A DNA stretch of 64,000 nt from Bacteroides stercoris ATCC 43183 (lineage in GTDB: Bacteria > Bacteroidota > Bacteroidia > Bacteroidales > Bacteroidaceae): NCBI RefSeq assembly GCF_025147325.1, contig NZ_CP102262.1, positions 3,224,001 through 3,288,000 of the forward strand, read 5' to 3'. The translations under genes were made by a program, and so were the position numbers. This document shows, piece by piece, positions 36,522-44,951 of the stretch. The stretch's first letter is position 1. Each line of letters starts with the position of its first letter. The notes below the pieces were generated by a model. That model worked only from the letters and a program-made list of their open reading frames with translations. It was not told the DNA's origin and made no database searches.

Positions 36522-37595
36522 TTATTTCCAGCAGAAAGCTCCCGGAATGATTCCCACGTAAAATTCATCGATCAGCTTGCCTTGCGGCGAATAGCGATAC
36601 ACGATACCTTGTTGCTGGTAATCAATAGCGTCGGCCACATATACCTCCCCGTTGTTGGGATTGACCGTAAGGCCGTAGTATTTGGTGTCCCGAAACTCCA
36701 GAAAAGGCCGGACGGGAACACGGTCGGCTTCCACCGGCATTCGCCAAATATCGTTGTTGATCCAGTAAAGTGTATCCCGTGTACCGTTGAGCTGGACTTC
36801 CGAAGGCCAGTCGCCCAGCTTAAACTTGAACTGTTTCTCTACGGTGAAAGTCTCGGCGTCTATACGATAGAGAGACGGTGCCTCGTAACCGTATGGGCTG
36901 CCCTCGTAACCGCCATCCGTGATGGTCCACATCTTGTTGTATTTGTCCATGACCAGCGAAGTAGGTTGTATGCCGATGGTCAGTTCGTCCACGACCTTGT
37001 CCGTCTCCGTGTCGATTTTCAGGATGCGGTTCTGGTACGACCAGCAGTTCACATAGACGTACTTGCCGTATTGTACCATTTGTTCGGTGGAACCCGATTC
37101 CATGTCCATGTCTGGACATTCGATATAGCCGGTAATCTCGTATGTCTTGGGGTTGATGATGAAGATACGGTAGTCCCATATCTGCGTCACATAGGCTTTC
37201 TCATCCGACAGAAAATGGATATACCGGGGTGAGGTGAAACCTGTGATACGGCCCACTTCCTTGAAAGTATTGATGTCGATGGCGAAAATCACATGCGAGT
37301 TGTTCACCACGATCCAGCCTATACCGTCCCGGATAACCATAGACTGGGCCACATCGCCCAACTTGAACCCGTTGGCACGGTAAAACACTTCATTCTCCAC
37401 TTCGCACGTGGCGGGATCGTAGTAGGAAAGCGTGGCATTGCTGTACTGGAAATTCCCCTCGTTGGTAATGAAAAGACCAGAGGCCGATACAGAGAAATCT
37501 TCCATCTCTCCGTAATCCCATTTCATGCAACTGCCGAAAACTGGCAGGCAGAAAAGAAAAAGGCAAATCCGTTGTATTGTTCTGCTCATTGTCAT
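36522..37595 (-). CDS. btuG: BtuG-like surface cobalamin-binding lipoprotein (YncE/DUF5074-type propeller)
   Basis: About 357 residues from ATG 37595 (MTMSRTIQRICLFLF; an ATG at 37589 is equally possible). Lipobox LPVFGSC. The mature protein is a repeated beta-propeller: ASGLFITNEGNFQYSNATLS, VFAIDINTFKEVGRITGFTS, NRILKIDTETDKVVDELTIG, GEVYVADAIDYQQQGIVYRY. This is the BtuG layout, a seven-bladed propeller that caps BtuB and captures B12 from the environment with very high affinity. Ends with GIIPGAFCWK. Starts only about 10 nt after a terminator-like hairpin (37601-37634), so its expression relative to the three upstream lipoproteins may be set by partial termination. Confidence 0.85.
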   Translation of the reverse strand: MTMSRTIQRICLFLFCLPVFGSCMKWDYGEMEDFSVSASGLFITNEGNFQYSNATLSYYDPATCEVENEVFYRANGFKLGDVAQSMVIRDGIGWIVVNNSHVIFAIDINTFKEVGRITGFTSPRYIHFLSDEKAYVTQIWDYRIFIINPKTYEITGYIECPDMDMESGSTEQMVQYGKYVYVNCWSYQNRILKIDTETDKVVDELTIGIQPTSLVMDKYNKMWTITDGGYEGSPYGYEAPSLYRIDAETFTVEKQFKFKLGDWPSEVQLNGTRDTLYWINNDIWRMPVEADRVPVRPFLEFRDTKYYGLTVNPNNGEVYVADAIDYQQQGIVYRYSPQGKLIDEFYVGIIPGAFCWK

Positions 37596-37600
37596 TCGGA

Positions 37601-37634
37601 TAAAAAAGAGTACCCGAATCATTACGGGTACTCT
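37601..37634 (-). terminator. Intrinsic terminator-like hairpin inside the B12 operon (before btuG)
   Basis: A perfect 10-bp stem AGAGTACCCG/CGGGTACTCT (37607-37616 with 37625-37634) and 8-nt loop. On the minus strand a run of six T follows (37606-37601). It sits between the 696-residue lipoprotein gene and btuG, so it should reduce, but not abolish, transcription of btuG-btuB-btuFCD. Confidence 0.75.
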
Positions 37635-37650
37635 GGTTAAGGTATAAGGT

Positions 37651-39741
37651 TTAATCCTGCTGCGTATATTGTTTGTCCTTCATATTTTGGAAGGTTGGGT
37701 TATACCCACATTTCGTCACGCTCCAACTTTCCCCCGTAATCATTCCGTTTTCTATAAACTTGCCGAAGAAAGTGTAGTCGGTAAATTTCGTCAAACCGTC
37801 AAAAACAACCCCATGCAAGGTCTCCAACTTCTCCATGGAAAGTGTTTCCTGAGAAAGAGAAGTCGCACTTTTTATCTGTAGCGTACCATCTATAGTCTGT
37901 AATTTATCACAAGTAATGCCTGTTGCTTTATTAACGAACAACCCTTCACCTCCTACGTGAAGCAATTCCGGAATATCCAGCGATTTACTTTGTAAAGATA
38001 TTGCTAACGAACCCTCTCCCTCTTTATAATATACAGGAGAAGCTGAACAACAAACTTTGGATAGTAAGGGCAAGTTACAACTGGTAAAATTTCCAGATAA
38101 ATAGAACTGTCCTCCCACTTCTTTCAAGACTGGCATTGTGATTGAAGCAAACATGGGGATTTGGATATATCCATATCCATCTATGATTTCCAAGTCGGGA
38201 AATTTGGCATTGCTTCGCATTTGGCCTGTCACATTTAGATTTCCATATACATGTTGAATTGTCGATATGGTATAATCGGTATTGTTGGTGGTTGGCTTAC
38301 AAGTGAAGTCTTTGATATTCTTGAACGTGATTTCAGGGAACTTATTATTCGTGAGACTGGTGATGACAAAATTTACATTTGACAAATCTTCGGCTGTTTC
38401 AATTTTGGAGAGCTGCACCTTGTTTATAATTTCAATCTGGGGCGCTGTTTCTCCGAAGGTTTCAAATCGGGCGTTCGGCAACAGCAGTGTTCCGCTCACA
38501 TCTTCAAGATAATCCAGCGTGATGCTTCCAAGTGTGGTGATCTTGCTCCAGTCGGGAAGTTGTTTGAGTGCCGTGAAATTCTTTATCTTTATCTGTCCCT
38601 TTATCGTTGTCAGTTTGTCCATTCCACCGAAAGCCTGAAGCACGTCATTTCGTTGGGGAACAAAACTACCGGTAGGAGGAGCTTCCATATTGGCTTCCAT
38701 AATAATACTTCCGTTTACTGTTTCGATTTCCGGAAGGTTGATGGTTTCCAACATCACGGGGACGGTATGGAAATCAAGGCCACCGGTCTCTTTCAGCTTA
38801 AGGAAGCTCATGGAAGTCAGCTTGGCAAGATTGTTTACGGACAAGACCCCTCCGACACTTGTCAGTTCCGGTATTTCCAAAGACGCAATCGAACCGGCTG
38901 CTGTGTTCTCTTCATTGAGTCCTTGAAGATTCAGATCCTGACCTACAGTAGTCAGAACCGGAAACTCAAAACTCTGTAACGACGACGCATTGAACATCAC
39001 GCTTCCTTCAATAGTTGCCAGTTTCTCGAATAGGACATACGTCACTTGGTCGTTATATACCGATATGTCTCCGGAGAGCGTTTCCAATGCTTTCATGGAA
39101 ATCATGTGAAGTTCCGTAGCTTTCGAGGCGACATCGGTCGAACCTACCTGTAAACCTCCGGCAGAAACGATATTATCCAACCCTGTCAAGTCTGCACCGT
39201 TGTAACTGTTACGAATGACAATGTTGCCAGTAACCTCTTTCAAAGATGCCAATGCAGATATGTCAGTGATTTTTTCTGCCTCTTCCGCATCAGAGCCGAT
39301 AATCAGGTTCCCTTTGACAACGGTTGTTTTGGTTGCGGCAAAAGAAGCTACCTCCTCGGTGGTCTTCAACTCCACATCTCCGTCAGATTCTATCTCGCTT
39401 TTCACGACCTTATAGGTATATTCGCGGGCATCTCCGTTATAGGATGTCACCCGGAAGGTTCGTTCGTTATCCCAGTCCGTTACCGTTTCAGGATCAGGTA
39501 TGATTGTTGCAGAAGTTGTGTACTTGAATTCCACTTCGGCGTTGTTCAGCGATACCGTATAGGGAACGGTTATTGTTACTGTATTGTCCGTAATGTCGGC
39601 CGTGTACGATTTCCCGTCCACGGTCATCACGACCGATGTGATGAAATTTTCATCTGCATCTTCAGGTATAATTTCATCGTTTTTGTCACACGCTCCCAAA
39701 AAGAACAAGGATAGGAGCATGGGAAGAAAATAAATTTTCAT
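37651..39741 (-). CDS. Surface lipoprotein with Ig-like N-terminus and leucine-rich/L-domain-like repeats
   Basis: 696 residues. Lipobox LFFLGAC (Cys 18). Residues about 35-115 form a DUF5018-like Ig domain (VMTVDGKSYTADITDNTVTI, RTFRVTSYNGDAREYTYKVV). From about 125 on, repeated short strand-turn units occur (LASLKEVTGNIVIRNSYNG, FEKLATIEGSVMFNASSLQS, FPVLTTVGQDLNLQGLN, IPELTSVGGVLSVNNLAKLT) resembling receptor L-domain/leucine-rich solenoids. Heterogeneous accessory lipoproteins of this sort are typical of Bacteroides B12 loci; one class (BtuH) is known to bind B12. I cannot say whether this protein is that class. It follows the PKD-type lipoprotein gene by 14 bp and precedes btuG. Confidence 0.7.
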   Translation of the reverse strand: MKIYFLPMLLSLFFLGACDKNDEIIPEDADENFITSVVMTVDGKSYTADITDNTVTITVPYTVSLNNAEVEFKYTTSATIIPDPETVTDWDNERTFRVTSYNGDAREYTYKVVKSEIESDGDVELKTTEEVASFAATKTTVVKGNLIIGSDAEEAEKITDISALASLKEVTGNIVIRNSYNGADLTGLDNIVSAGGLQVGSTDVASKATELHMISMKALETLSGDISVYNDQVTYVLFEKLATIEGSVMFNASSLQSFEFPVLTTVGQDLNLQGLNEENTAAGSIASLEIPELTSVGGVLSVNNLAKLTSMSFLKLKETGGLDFHTVPVMLETINLPEIETVNGSIIMEANMEAPPTGSFVPQRNDVLQAFGGMDKLTTIKGQIKIKNFTALKQLPDWSKITTLGSITLDYLEDVSGTLLLPNARFETFGETAPQIEIINKVQLSKIETAEDLSNVNFVITSLTNNKFPEITFKNIKDFTCKPTTNNTDYTISTIQHVYGNLNVTGQMRSNAKFPDLEIIDGYGYIQIPMFASITMPVLKEVGGQFYLSGNFTSCNLPLLSKVCCSASPVYYKEGEGSLAISLQSKSLDIPELLHVGGEGLFVNKATGITCDKLQTIDGTLQIKSATSLSQETLSMEKLETLHGVVFDGLTKFTDYTFFGKFIENGMITGESWSVTKCGYNPTFQNMKDKQYTQQD

Positions 39742-39755
39742 ACTTGTAATTTTTA

Positions 39756-41537
39756 TTATTTGGTTAGATCCTCAAAAGAAAATACCTCCGTAGAAACTTC
39801 GCCCAGCCAGCCGCTTTTGGCCAGAACACCGCATTGTATTTTGATAAAGTCAATATATTGCAGATTGGCTTCCGTTCCATCGGCATGGATGGCATTGGAA
39901 ATTTTGAAACCGTTCCTTTGTCCGCTTCCATCCACCGTACTGCCGCCTTCTATCTGGTCGTTTCCGAAATTATCCACGTACCCCCAGTCATAACTCTGAT
40001 TATCCCAATAACCGGTTTGAGAATCTTGGGTGTTGCGGGCGGCCAGACAAGTGCCTGTCAGGGTATAACTGTTTTCCGAAATCCAAGCCGGATAATAATA
40101 GTCTTGTGTATGATAAGCGGACAGATAGTCTACCCAGCCGTTTCTACCGTCGGAACTGATCCATTGGACATCCATTTTTTTGCCTTCCGGACGGTAATAG
40201 GTCACTTCAAAATTCTGTATTGTTTCTTCCTTGCCTGCTTCAGATCCTTTCAGTTCGTACCACTCGTCATCCGGCAATCCGTTTCCGTTTATATCTTGCA
40301 TGACCCATACGATACCCGGTTCGGAACTGCCGTCAAAGGCGTTCCCCTGAACACAGAAATCATATTGGTTACCCGAATTGGGAATACTGTGGTCGAAGCC
40401 GACGATGATATAACCCCCGAAAGAACCTAAAGAGACGTGCAGTTTGTCTTTCAAACGCTGTGTTGCCCATGCGACAGCCGCTTCAGGGGATGTTTCGTTG
40501 CCGGTCATACCGCCTATCGTGCTCGTCTCGTTGATAAATTGGCCGGGAGCTGGGGTATATTCATAGACTTTATTCCAGAGCTTGGAACTTCCCGAAGCCC
40601 GGAAGCCGTCTTGTTCCTTTTTGTCCACACAAACGACTTTTACGGTGGCAGTGACAGCCGTTTTCCCTTTGTCGATATTCCTGCTTATTTTTTCCGTCGG
40701 TGTGTCTTCCGACACAGTACAGGAGACGGTGTATTCTCCGGGTGCGGACGGCGTGAACTTGAACATGCGTTCCACTTCTCCTTCCATGACCTGACCGTCC
40801 ACACTCCACTCAAAACGGGGATTGTCGAAATACTCCAACAACGGACGCAGGAAAACAGGACGGTCGGCAAAAGTGTACCTGTCCGTGGATGTTTGCAGGT
40901 AAGACGGGGTCGGGAATTTGACAACGTAGGGCATCGTTTCCACGACCTCTACGCTTACGTCTTTCGTTGTTGTCCCATCTATATTGGAAGCGTTGATTGT
41001 CACCGTATAAACACCGAGTTCTTTTTCATTGAAAGTATAAGTATTCTCGGTGGAAACGATTTTTCCTTCCCGTACCCATTCGATTTTGAACCCTTCGACA
41101 TCCGAATGCTGAATATCGGGAGTAAATGTGTAATCGGTATTCCGGACGACTTTTAGCCCCTGCGAAGGTAGTGCCAGTGAGATGACCGGAGGGGTGAGTT
41201 CTTTCACTTCTACTTTCAGTTCCTCTTCGGCATAGCCTTCCGCATTGTCTACTCTTAGTTTGACATAAAAATCCCCGCATTCATTCCATGTACGTTGAAG
41301 AGACGGACCCGAAGAAACCAGCGTACCGTCTATCGTCCAAGCAAAAAGAGCATCTTCAACATTCTGGTATGTCGGGGCGATAGTCAATTCGTGATCGACC
41401 TTGACAGTGTAAATACCGGTCTCGCTGTCAAGTTCTATTATAGGTTGTCCTCCTACTTCTTCGGTAATGACTTCATCCTTGTTGCAGGAGGTGAACAGCA
41501 TACAGGCAGAAATAATAAAATAGTGAAAACGATGCAT
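39756..41537 (-). CDS. Surface lipoprotein with PKD-like domains (B12 locus accessory protein)
   Basis: 593 residues. Signal with lipobox ACMLFTSC (Cys 18). Three or four Ig/PKD-like beta domains (about 30-110, 115-200, 205-305: LFAWTIDGTLVSSGPSLQRT, FKIEWVREGKIVSTENTYTF, FEWSVDGQVMEGEVERMFKF) lead to a C-terminal globular domain of about 280 residues (GGYIIVGFDHSIPNSGNQYD, PGIVWVMQDINGNGLPDDEW, NGFKISNAIHADGTEANLQY). The stalk-plus-head layout suits a surface protein presenting a binding domain. Position between two other lipoproteins in the riboswitch operon points to corrinoid capture or delivery to BtuG/BtuB. Calcium-binding-like D-I-N-G-N-G-L-P-D-D is visible in the head domain. Confidence 0.72.
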   Translation of the reverse strand: MHRFHYFIISACMLFTSCNKDEVITEEVGGQPIIELDSETGIYTVKVDHELTIAPTYQNVEDALFAWTIDGTLVSSGPSLQRTWNECGDFYVKLRVDNAEGYAEEELKVEVKELTPPVISLALPSQGLKVVRNTDYTFTPDIQHSDVEGFKIEWVREGKIVSTENTYTFNEKELGVYTVTINASNIDGTTTKDVSVEVVETMPYVVKFPTPSYLQTSTDRYTFADRPVFLRPLLEYFDNPRFEWSVDGQVMEGEVERMFKFTPSAPGEYTVSCTVSEDTPTEKISRNIDKGKTAVTATVKVVCVDKKEQDGFRASGSSKLWNKVYEYTPAPGQFINETSTIGGMTGNETSPEAAVAWATQRLKDKLHVSLGSFGGYIIVGFDHSIPNSGNQYDFCVQGNAFDGSSEPGIVWVMQDINGNGLPDDEWYELKGSEAGKEETIQNFEVTYYRPEGKKMDVQWISSDGRNGWVDYLSAYHTQDYYYPAWISENSYTLTGTCLAARNTQDSQTGYWDNQSYDWGYVDNFGNDQIEGGSTVDGSGQRNGFKISNAIHADGTEANLQYIDFIKIQCGVLAKSGWLGEVSTEVFSFEDLTK

Positions 41538-41551
41538 GATGTGTGGATTTT

Positions 41552-41593
41552 AGAAAAATAACAGGGATACCCCCGACAGAAGGGATATCCTTG
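41552..41593 (-). terminator. Terminator-like hairpin after the first gene of the B12 operon
   Basis: On the minus strand AAGGATATCCC pairs with GGGGGTATCCCT (about 41592-41562) with a 7-nt loop and two weak pairs, followed by TTATTTTTC (41560-41552). It lies just after the DUF4465 gene stop (41602) and before the PKD-type gene and could lower downstream expression. Less perfect than the other terminators of this operon. Confidence 0.5.
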
Positions 41594-41601
41594 TATTCTT
41601 T

Positions 41602-42519
41602 TTATTGTATGGTGATATCATCAATACAGATATAAGCCGGAGTATTCAAACCGTATGCTCCCGAATCCGAACCCTCGAAGTTGAATTTCACACTTTGCAC
41701 CCCTTCGGCATTGATTTCCCAATAATCCCATGTCGTGATAGGATCAACCTGTTGTTGGCCGTTACGATAATCGGCTAAAAGACGTTTGTAAGTGCGGATC
41801 AGACCGCCATTCGCATCATAACATTCCAGATTCACTTGGAAATACCCTTTCATCTCTTTCAGAGGAGTCGCTACCCCCGTAGAACCGAACTGATTACCAT
41901 AAGTAATGACACCATAAGTGTATGAGGTGTTGCAGATCCACAGGCCGACCAATTTCCGGGGAACATTGAAATAAAATTCTGGTTTAGCCATCCATGCCTG
42001 ATTGTAAGCATCCACATATCCGTAAACGACACCGAAATTGGAACCGCTGTGCCCGGCTTCCTTATTCTGTCCTTCCGCTTCCACCGCAGTGTTATAGACA
42101 GAACATTGGTTTAGATAAGAATACCACCAGTCTCCGGTATTTCCCGACTGATTGGAGCGGATGTTCCAGTTGGAAAGTGCGATGCCGCCGCTGGAATACT
42201 CTGTGCTTCCACCTACAGTATTAAACATTGAAAGGAAGAGATATTCTTCCGGAGTATTGTCGTAAATGGTGGTTACTTGAGGATACCCTTGGTACGAATA
42301 AAGATTTTCTCCGGCCGAGGTAGGTCCTGCTAACATGCCGGGATCGAAATCATCGAAAGTGATAGTTAAAGTACCGTCCGAATTTGTCACAGCACGGGTT
42401 TGCGAAGTTCCGGAATCAACCGGGTCCATCAAAAAGTCATCGTCCGAGCTACAGCCAGAGAACAAGGCGGTTGCGGTAAATAGACAGGCACCTGCCAGAA
42501 AGCGTAATTTTCTTTTCAT
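41602..42519 (-). CDS. DUF4465-type surface lipoprotein, first gene of the B12 operon
   Basis: 305 residues. Lipobox TALFSGC (Cys 23), followed by an acidic stretch SSDDDFLMD that may favour surface display. The mature domain begins LTITFDDFDPGMLAGPTSAG and ends NFEGSDSGAYGLNTPAYICI, DDITIQ, a layout I associate with DUF4465 (jelly-roll-like beta proteins of Bacteroidetes). It is the gene nearest to the cobalamin riboswitch and terminator, so it should respond most directly to B12. Probable role: binding of cobamides or of B12-carrier complexes at the surface. Among the three accessory lipoproteins I cannot tell which, if any, corresponds to BtuH. Confidence 0.72.
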   Translation of the reverse strand: MKRKLRFLAGACLFTATALFSGCSSDDDFLMDPVDSGTSQTRAVTNSDGTLTITFDDFDPGMLAGPTSAGENLYSYQGYPQVTTIYDNTPEEYLFLSMFNTVGGSTEYSSGGIALSNWNIRSNQSGNTGDWWYSYLNQCSVYNTAVEAEGQNKEAGHSGSNFGVVYGYVDAYNQAWMAKPEFYFNVPRKLVGLWICNTSYTYGVITYGNQFGSTGVATPLKEMKGYFQVNLECYDANGGLIRTYKRLLADYRNGQQQVDPITTWDYWEINAEGVQSVKFNFEGSDSGAYGLNTPAYICIDDITIQ

Positions 42520-42560
42520 AGGTCACTCATTTTAATGTAAAACATATTATTAACAAACAC

Positions 42561-42598
42561 AAAAAATTCCCGTTCGTGCGGACTTACACGAACGGGAA
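42561..42598 (-). terminator. Riboswitch expression platform: intrinsic terminator
   Basis: A 12-bp perfect stem TTCCCGTTCGTG (42567-42578) / CACGAACGGGAA (42587-42598), 8-nt loop, followed on the minus strand by six T (42566-42561). It lies between the cobalamin aptamer and the first gene (start 42519), so B12 binding probably favours this terminator and shuts the operon off. Confidence 0.85.
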
Positions 42599-42680
42599 TA
42601 TGTCTGTCTTCAAATATTGAATGGCCGATGAGCTATTCCTTATTTGATTACGACCCGTATATCCCGCAGGTGTAAATCTC

Positions 42681-42840
42681 ATTCCGGTCATGGCAGGTCT
42701 TCTGACTCGTCCCGGTCATCGTGCCTTCCCGGTATTACACCAGTGGCAAAAGTTCGATGTCCGTTTTTGTGGACTCACAGCAGCGGGTACTGTCCCGGAT
42801 TTTCACCGGGTTCCCTTTTCATTCGGAAGGCGTAAACCTC
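42681..42840 (-). promoter_or_regulatory. Cobalamin riboswitch (B12 box) controlling the uptake operon
   Basis: On the minus strand from about 42838 the sequence runs GGTTTACGCC, then GGGAACCCGGTGAAAATCC, GGGACAGTACCCGCTGCTGT, GAGTCCAC, GCCACTG (42747-42741), CCGGGAAGGCACGATGACC and AGACCTGCCATGACCGG. These are the conserved segments of the cobalamin aptamer (P3-P6 core, the GCCACTG motif and the L5/ACCTGCC end). It binds adenosyl- or other cobalamins and represses the downstream transport genes when B12 is plentiful. The promoter is 20-50 nt upstream and a strong terminator 80 nt downstream. Confidence 0.95.
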
Positions 42841-42860
42841 CCGAAACCATTTCCCGACTG

Positions 42861-42892
42861 CAAAATTATCTATATTACATATCAATTCCAAA
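42861..42892 (-). promoter_or_regulatory. Promoter of the B12 uptake operon
   Basis: Minus strand TAATTTTG (42868-42861) matches the -7 consensus and TTTG (42892-42889) the -33 element, spacer 20 nt. Transcription would start near 42854, directly ahead of the riboswitch aptamer. Confidence 0.8.
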
Positions 42893-43324
42893 TAATTCAT
42901 AATATTTATAATAAAACACACAAAGCATGACAACCGTACTGTTTTAATTAGAGCATTCAAGTTTACGACAAACGAAGACGGTAATTATCATACACAATAT
43001 CCATAAACCAACAAAACAGCTTGCCATTTTCCATAACAATGCGTTCTGGAATAGATAACTGTTAGCTGCAATTATGCAAGCAAAAAAAGCAGACAGAATA
43101 ATGACTATTAATATCATGCACCAGAAATTAATCCTATAAATTTATGGAAAACAAGTAAGGGAATGGAAGTTCCGTTGCCGCATGGATGCAGGTGAAGGAC
43201 CTTCTCTTTTAACGTTGGATACGCCAATGCACGCCAACGGAAGACTCTGATATTATCTGTTTGGAAAGGATATAGGATGTGCGTTACTTTGTCGCATATT
43301 CAGAATCTTAAAAAGAATTTTAGT
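42893..43324. other. Intergenic region upstream of the B12 operon
   Basis: About 430 bp of AT-rich sequence with no gene that I can support. It separates the riboswitch promoter from the broken excisionase/integrase remains, so the element border should lie here. Confidence 0.5.
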
Positions 43325-43465
43325 ATGGAACTGACAATTATTGAAACAAGCGCGTATTAGGAGTTGAGAAAGCTGGTCAGCACGCTGGTCGTACAGATGG
43401 GCGACTTCCAGAAAAAGATTGCCCCGCCTGCGCCGGACAAGTGAATGGATGCGCAGGACGTATGT
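43325..43465 (+). pseudogene. N-terminal fragment of an HTH_17 excisionase-like gene
   Basis: The frame from the ATG at 43325 reads MELTIIETSAY, TAG (43358-43360), ELRKLVSTLVVQMGDFQKKI, APPAPDK, TGA (43439-43442 region), MDAQDVCDGL. This is the start of the same family as the gene at 6468-6791 (MEICYIEAGV...KEPGE-stop-LDGQDVC). The HTH itself is lost: after about 43465 the sequence becomes the antisense of an integrase tail. Two in-frame stops plus the truncation make it a clear pseudogene. Confidence 0.75.
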
Positions 43466-44590
43466 GATGGACTTATGCCCAAACACTTTCTGAAGAGTTT
43501 CCAGCAGCATCCCCTTGAGTATGGCCAGAACGGCAAATGCGTGGCGTCCGATGTGCGGGGTGACCTCGCCCCGGAGTTGCATTTCCTGCCTATGATTCCA
43601 AGACTGAGCCGCATGGCATTGTATTCACCTACCGGAAAGACACATTCGGGGAGTCTTTCTTTTCATCCGTACCCCTATATTTTTCAATCAGTTCGATAGC
43701 AATGGGCAATAATTTTACGACATACGCCACTCCCGTTTTTATACGGTTGCCCATCAGCCATGTACCGCCGTCGGAGTCGGTATGGATATTATCGTATGTT
43801 ATGGCTTTCAAGTCCACATAGGAAAGACCGGTGAAGCACATGAACAGGAACATGTCGCGCATGGCACGCTGGCGTTTGTATCTCGGTTCTATATGGATTA
43901 TCCTTTGCAGTTCCTCTTCGGAAAGGAAAGAACGCCTCTTGTATTCGGGCATACACTCGAATGATGCGAACGGATGAACCCGTATCCAGCCTTTTTCCTG
44001 CGCGATATACATCAGCCACTTCAAGGTATTGACACGCCCGAAGACAGTGGAGTTTGCCAAAGCGCATGTACCGAGCATCCAGTTGTAGTAATCCTCGATG
44101 AATGATTTCTCAAGTTCTTCGATGACAATATCCTCTGCATTCTTCTTGCTTTTCATGAAAAGCAGGAGACTCTTGTAATCGGCAACCAGACCGCAGTAGG
44201 TGCTTTCGGCTTTCTCTATGCCGATTTTCTTTTTATACGGTTCCAGCTGTTCCCTGAAAAGGTTCATAAGGGTGTGGCATTCCTCTGAGAAGCCGACATA
44301 GCGGTTATAGACTTTCTTGGCTGTAACAAAACTGTCGTGGTCGCAGATGTACTGGTAGTGCCTGGTGATTTGCGCCTTGATATTGTCAAGCTCCTGATTG
44401 AGTGTACGGGCCTCCTCGGACTTGCCTTTGGCCCGGTTGGTTTTGACGTCCCACAAAGCGAGGGACACTTCTTTCTTACAACTGAAACCGGCTTGGGTTC
44501 CATTGATGGTGATACGGCCCATAATCGGTGTCTTTCCGTTTTTTACAGACTGTTTATTCTCAAAACACTTAGCTATACATGGTCTGCGAT
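43466..44590 (-). pseudogene. Broken tyrosine recombinase
   Basis: The main open part (44522-43629) has arm-binding (KNGKTPIMGRITINGTQAGF, upstream residues included), core-binding (about EKAESTYCGLVADYKSLLLF) and early catalytic parts (MCFTGLSYVDLKAITYDN, LLPIAIELIEKYRG). After a frameshift near 43,630 the catalytic tail continues in another frame as VTPHIGRHAFAVLAILKGML, LETLQKVFGHKSIT, then stops matching at about 43,466, before the nucleophile tyrosine. The N-terminal ~25 residues are also lost. Inactive remnant of an integrated element next to tRNA-Ser. Confidence 0.85.
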
Positions 44591-44951
44591 AAGCTAAGAG
44601 AGATTCCCCTTACACAAAAGCATGGCATCTCCTTGTCGTATCTCGCCTTTATACTTTTATGTATAGTAGTCTACCGGATCGAATGAACAAGACCTATCCC
44701 ATACATAAACCAATTTAGACTGCTATGTTATTTTTGAGGAAGAAGATGGAATGAGACCAGATACCCTCTTTAAGGCTGACTGTAAGTCGATTAAATGTAG
44801 AAAAAGATTGCTTTTGTCACAAGTAAAGTGTATATTTGCATTGAAAGAATCGTTCTTTGACAGAGGCAAAAGAAAACAGAATATTGTAATTCGCTCGTTT
44901 CTAAATCGTTACCTGACATTAATTAAACAGAAATAACTGTTTAATTTTCAA
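44591..44951. other. Intergenic region between two broken integrases
   Basis: About 360 bp, no gene. On the plus strand TATATTTG at 44831-44838 fits the -7 promoter consensus, with CTTTTGTC at 44811-44818 upstream at a short spacing, but no gene follows it; it may be an orphan promoter from a lost element. Confidence 0.45.
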
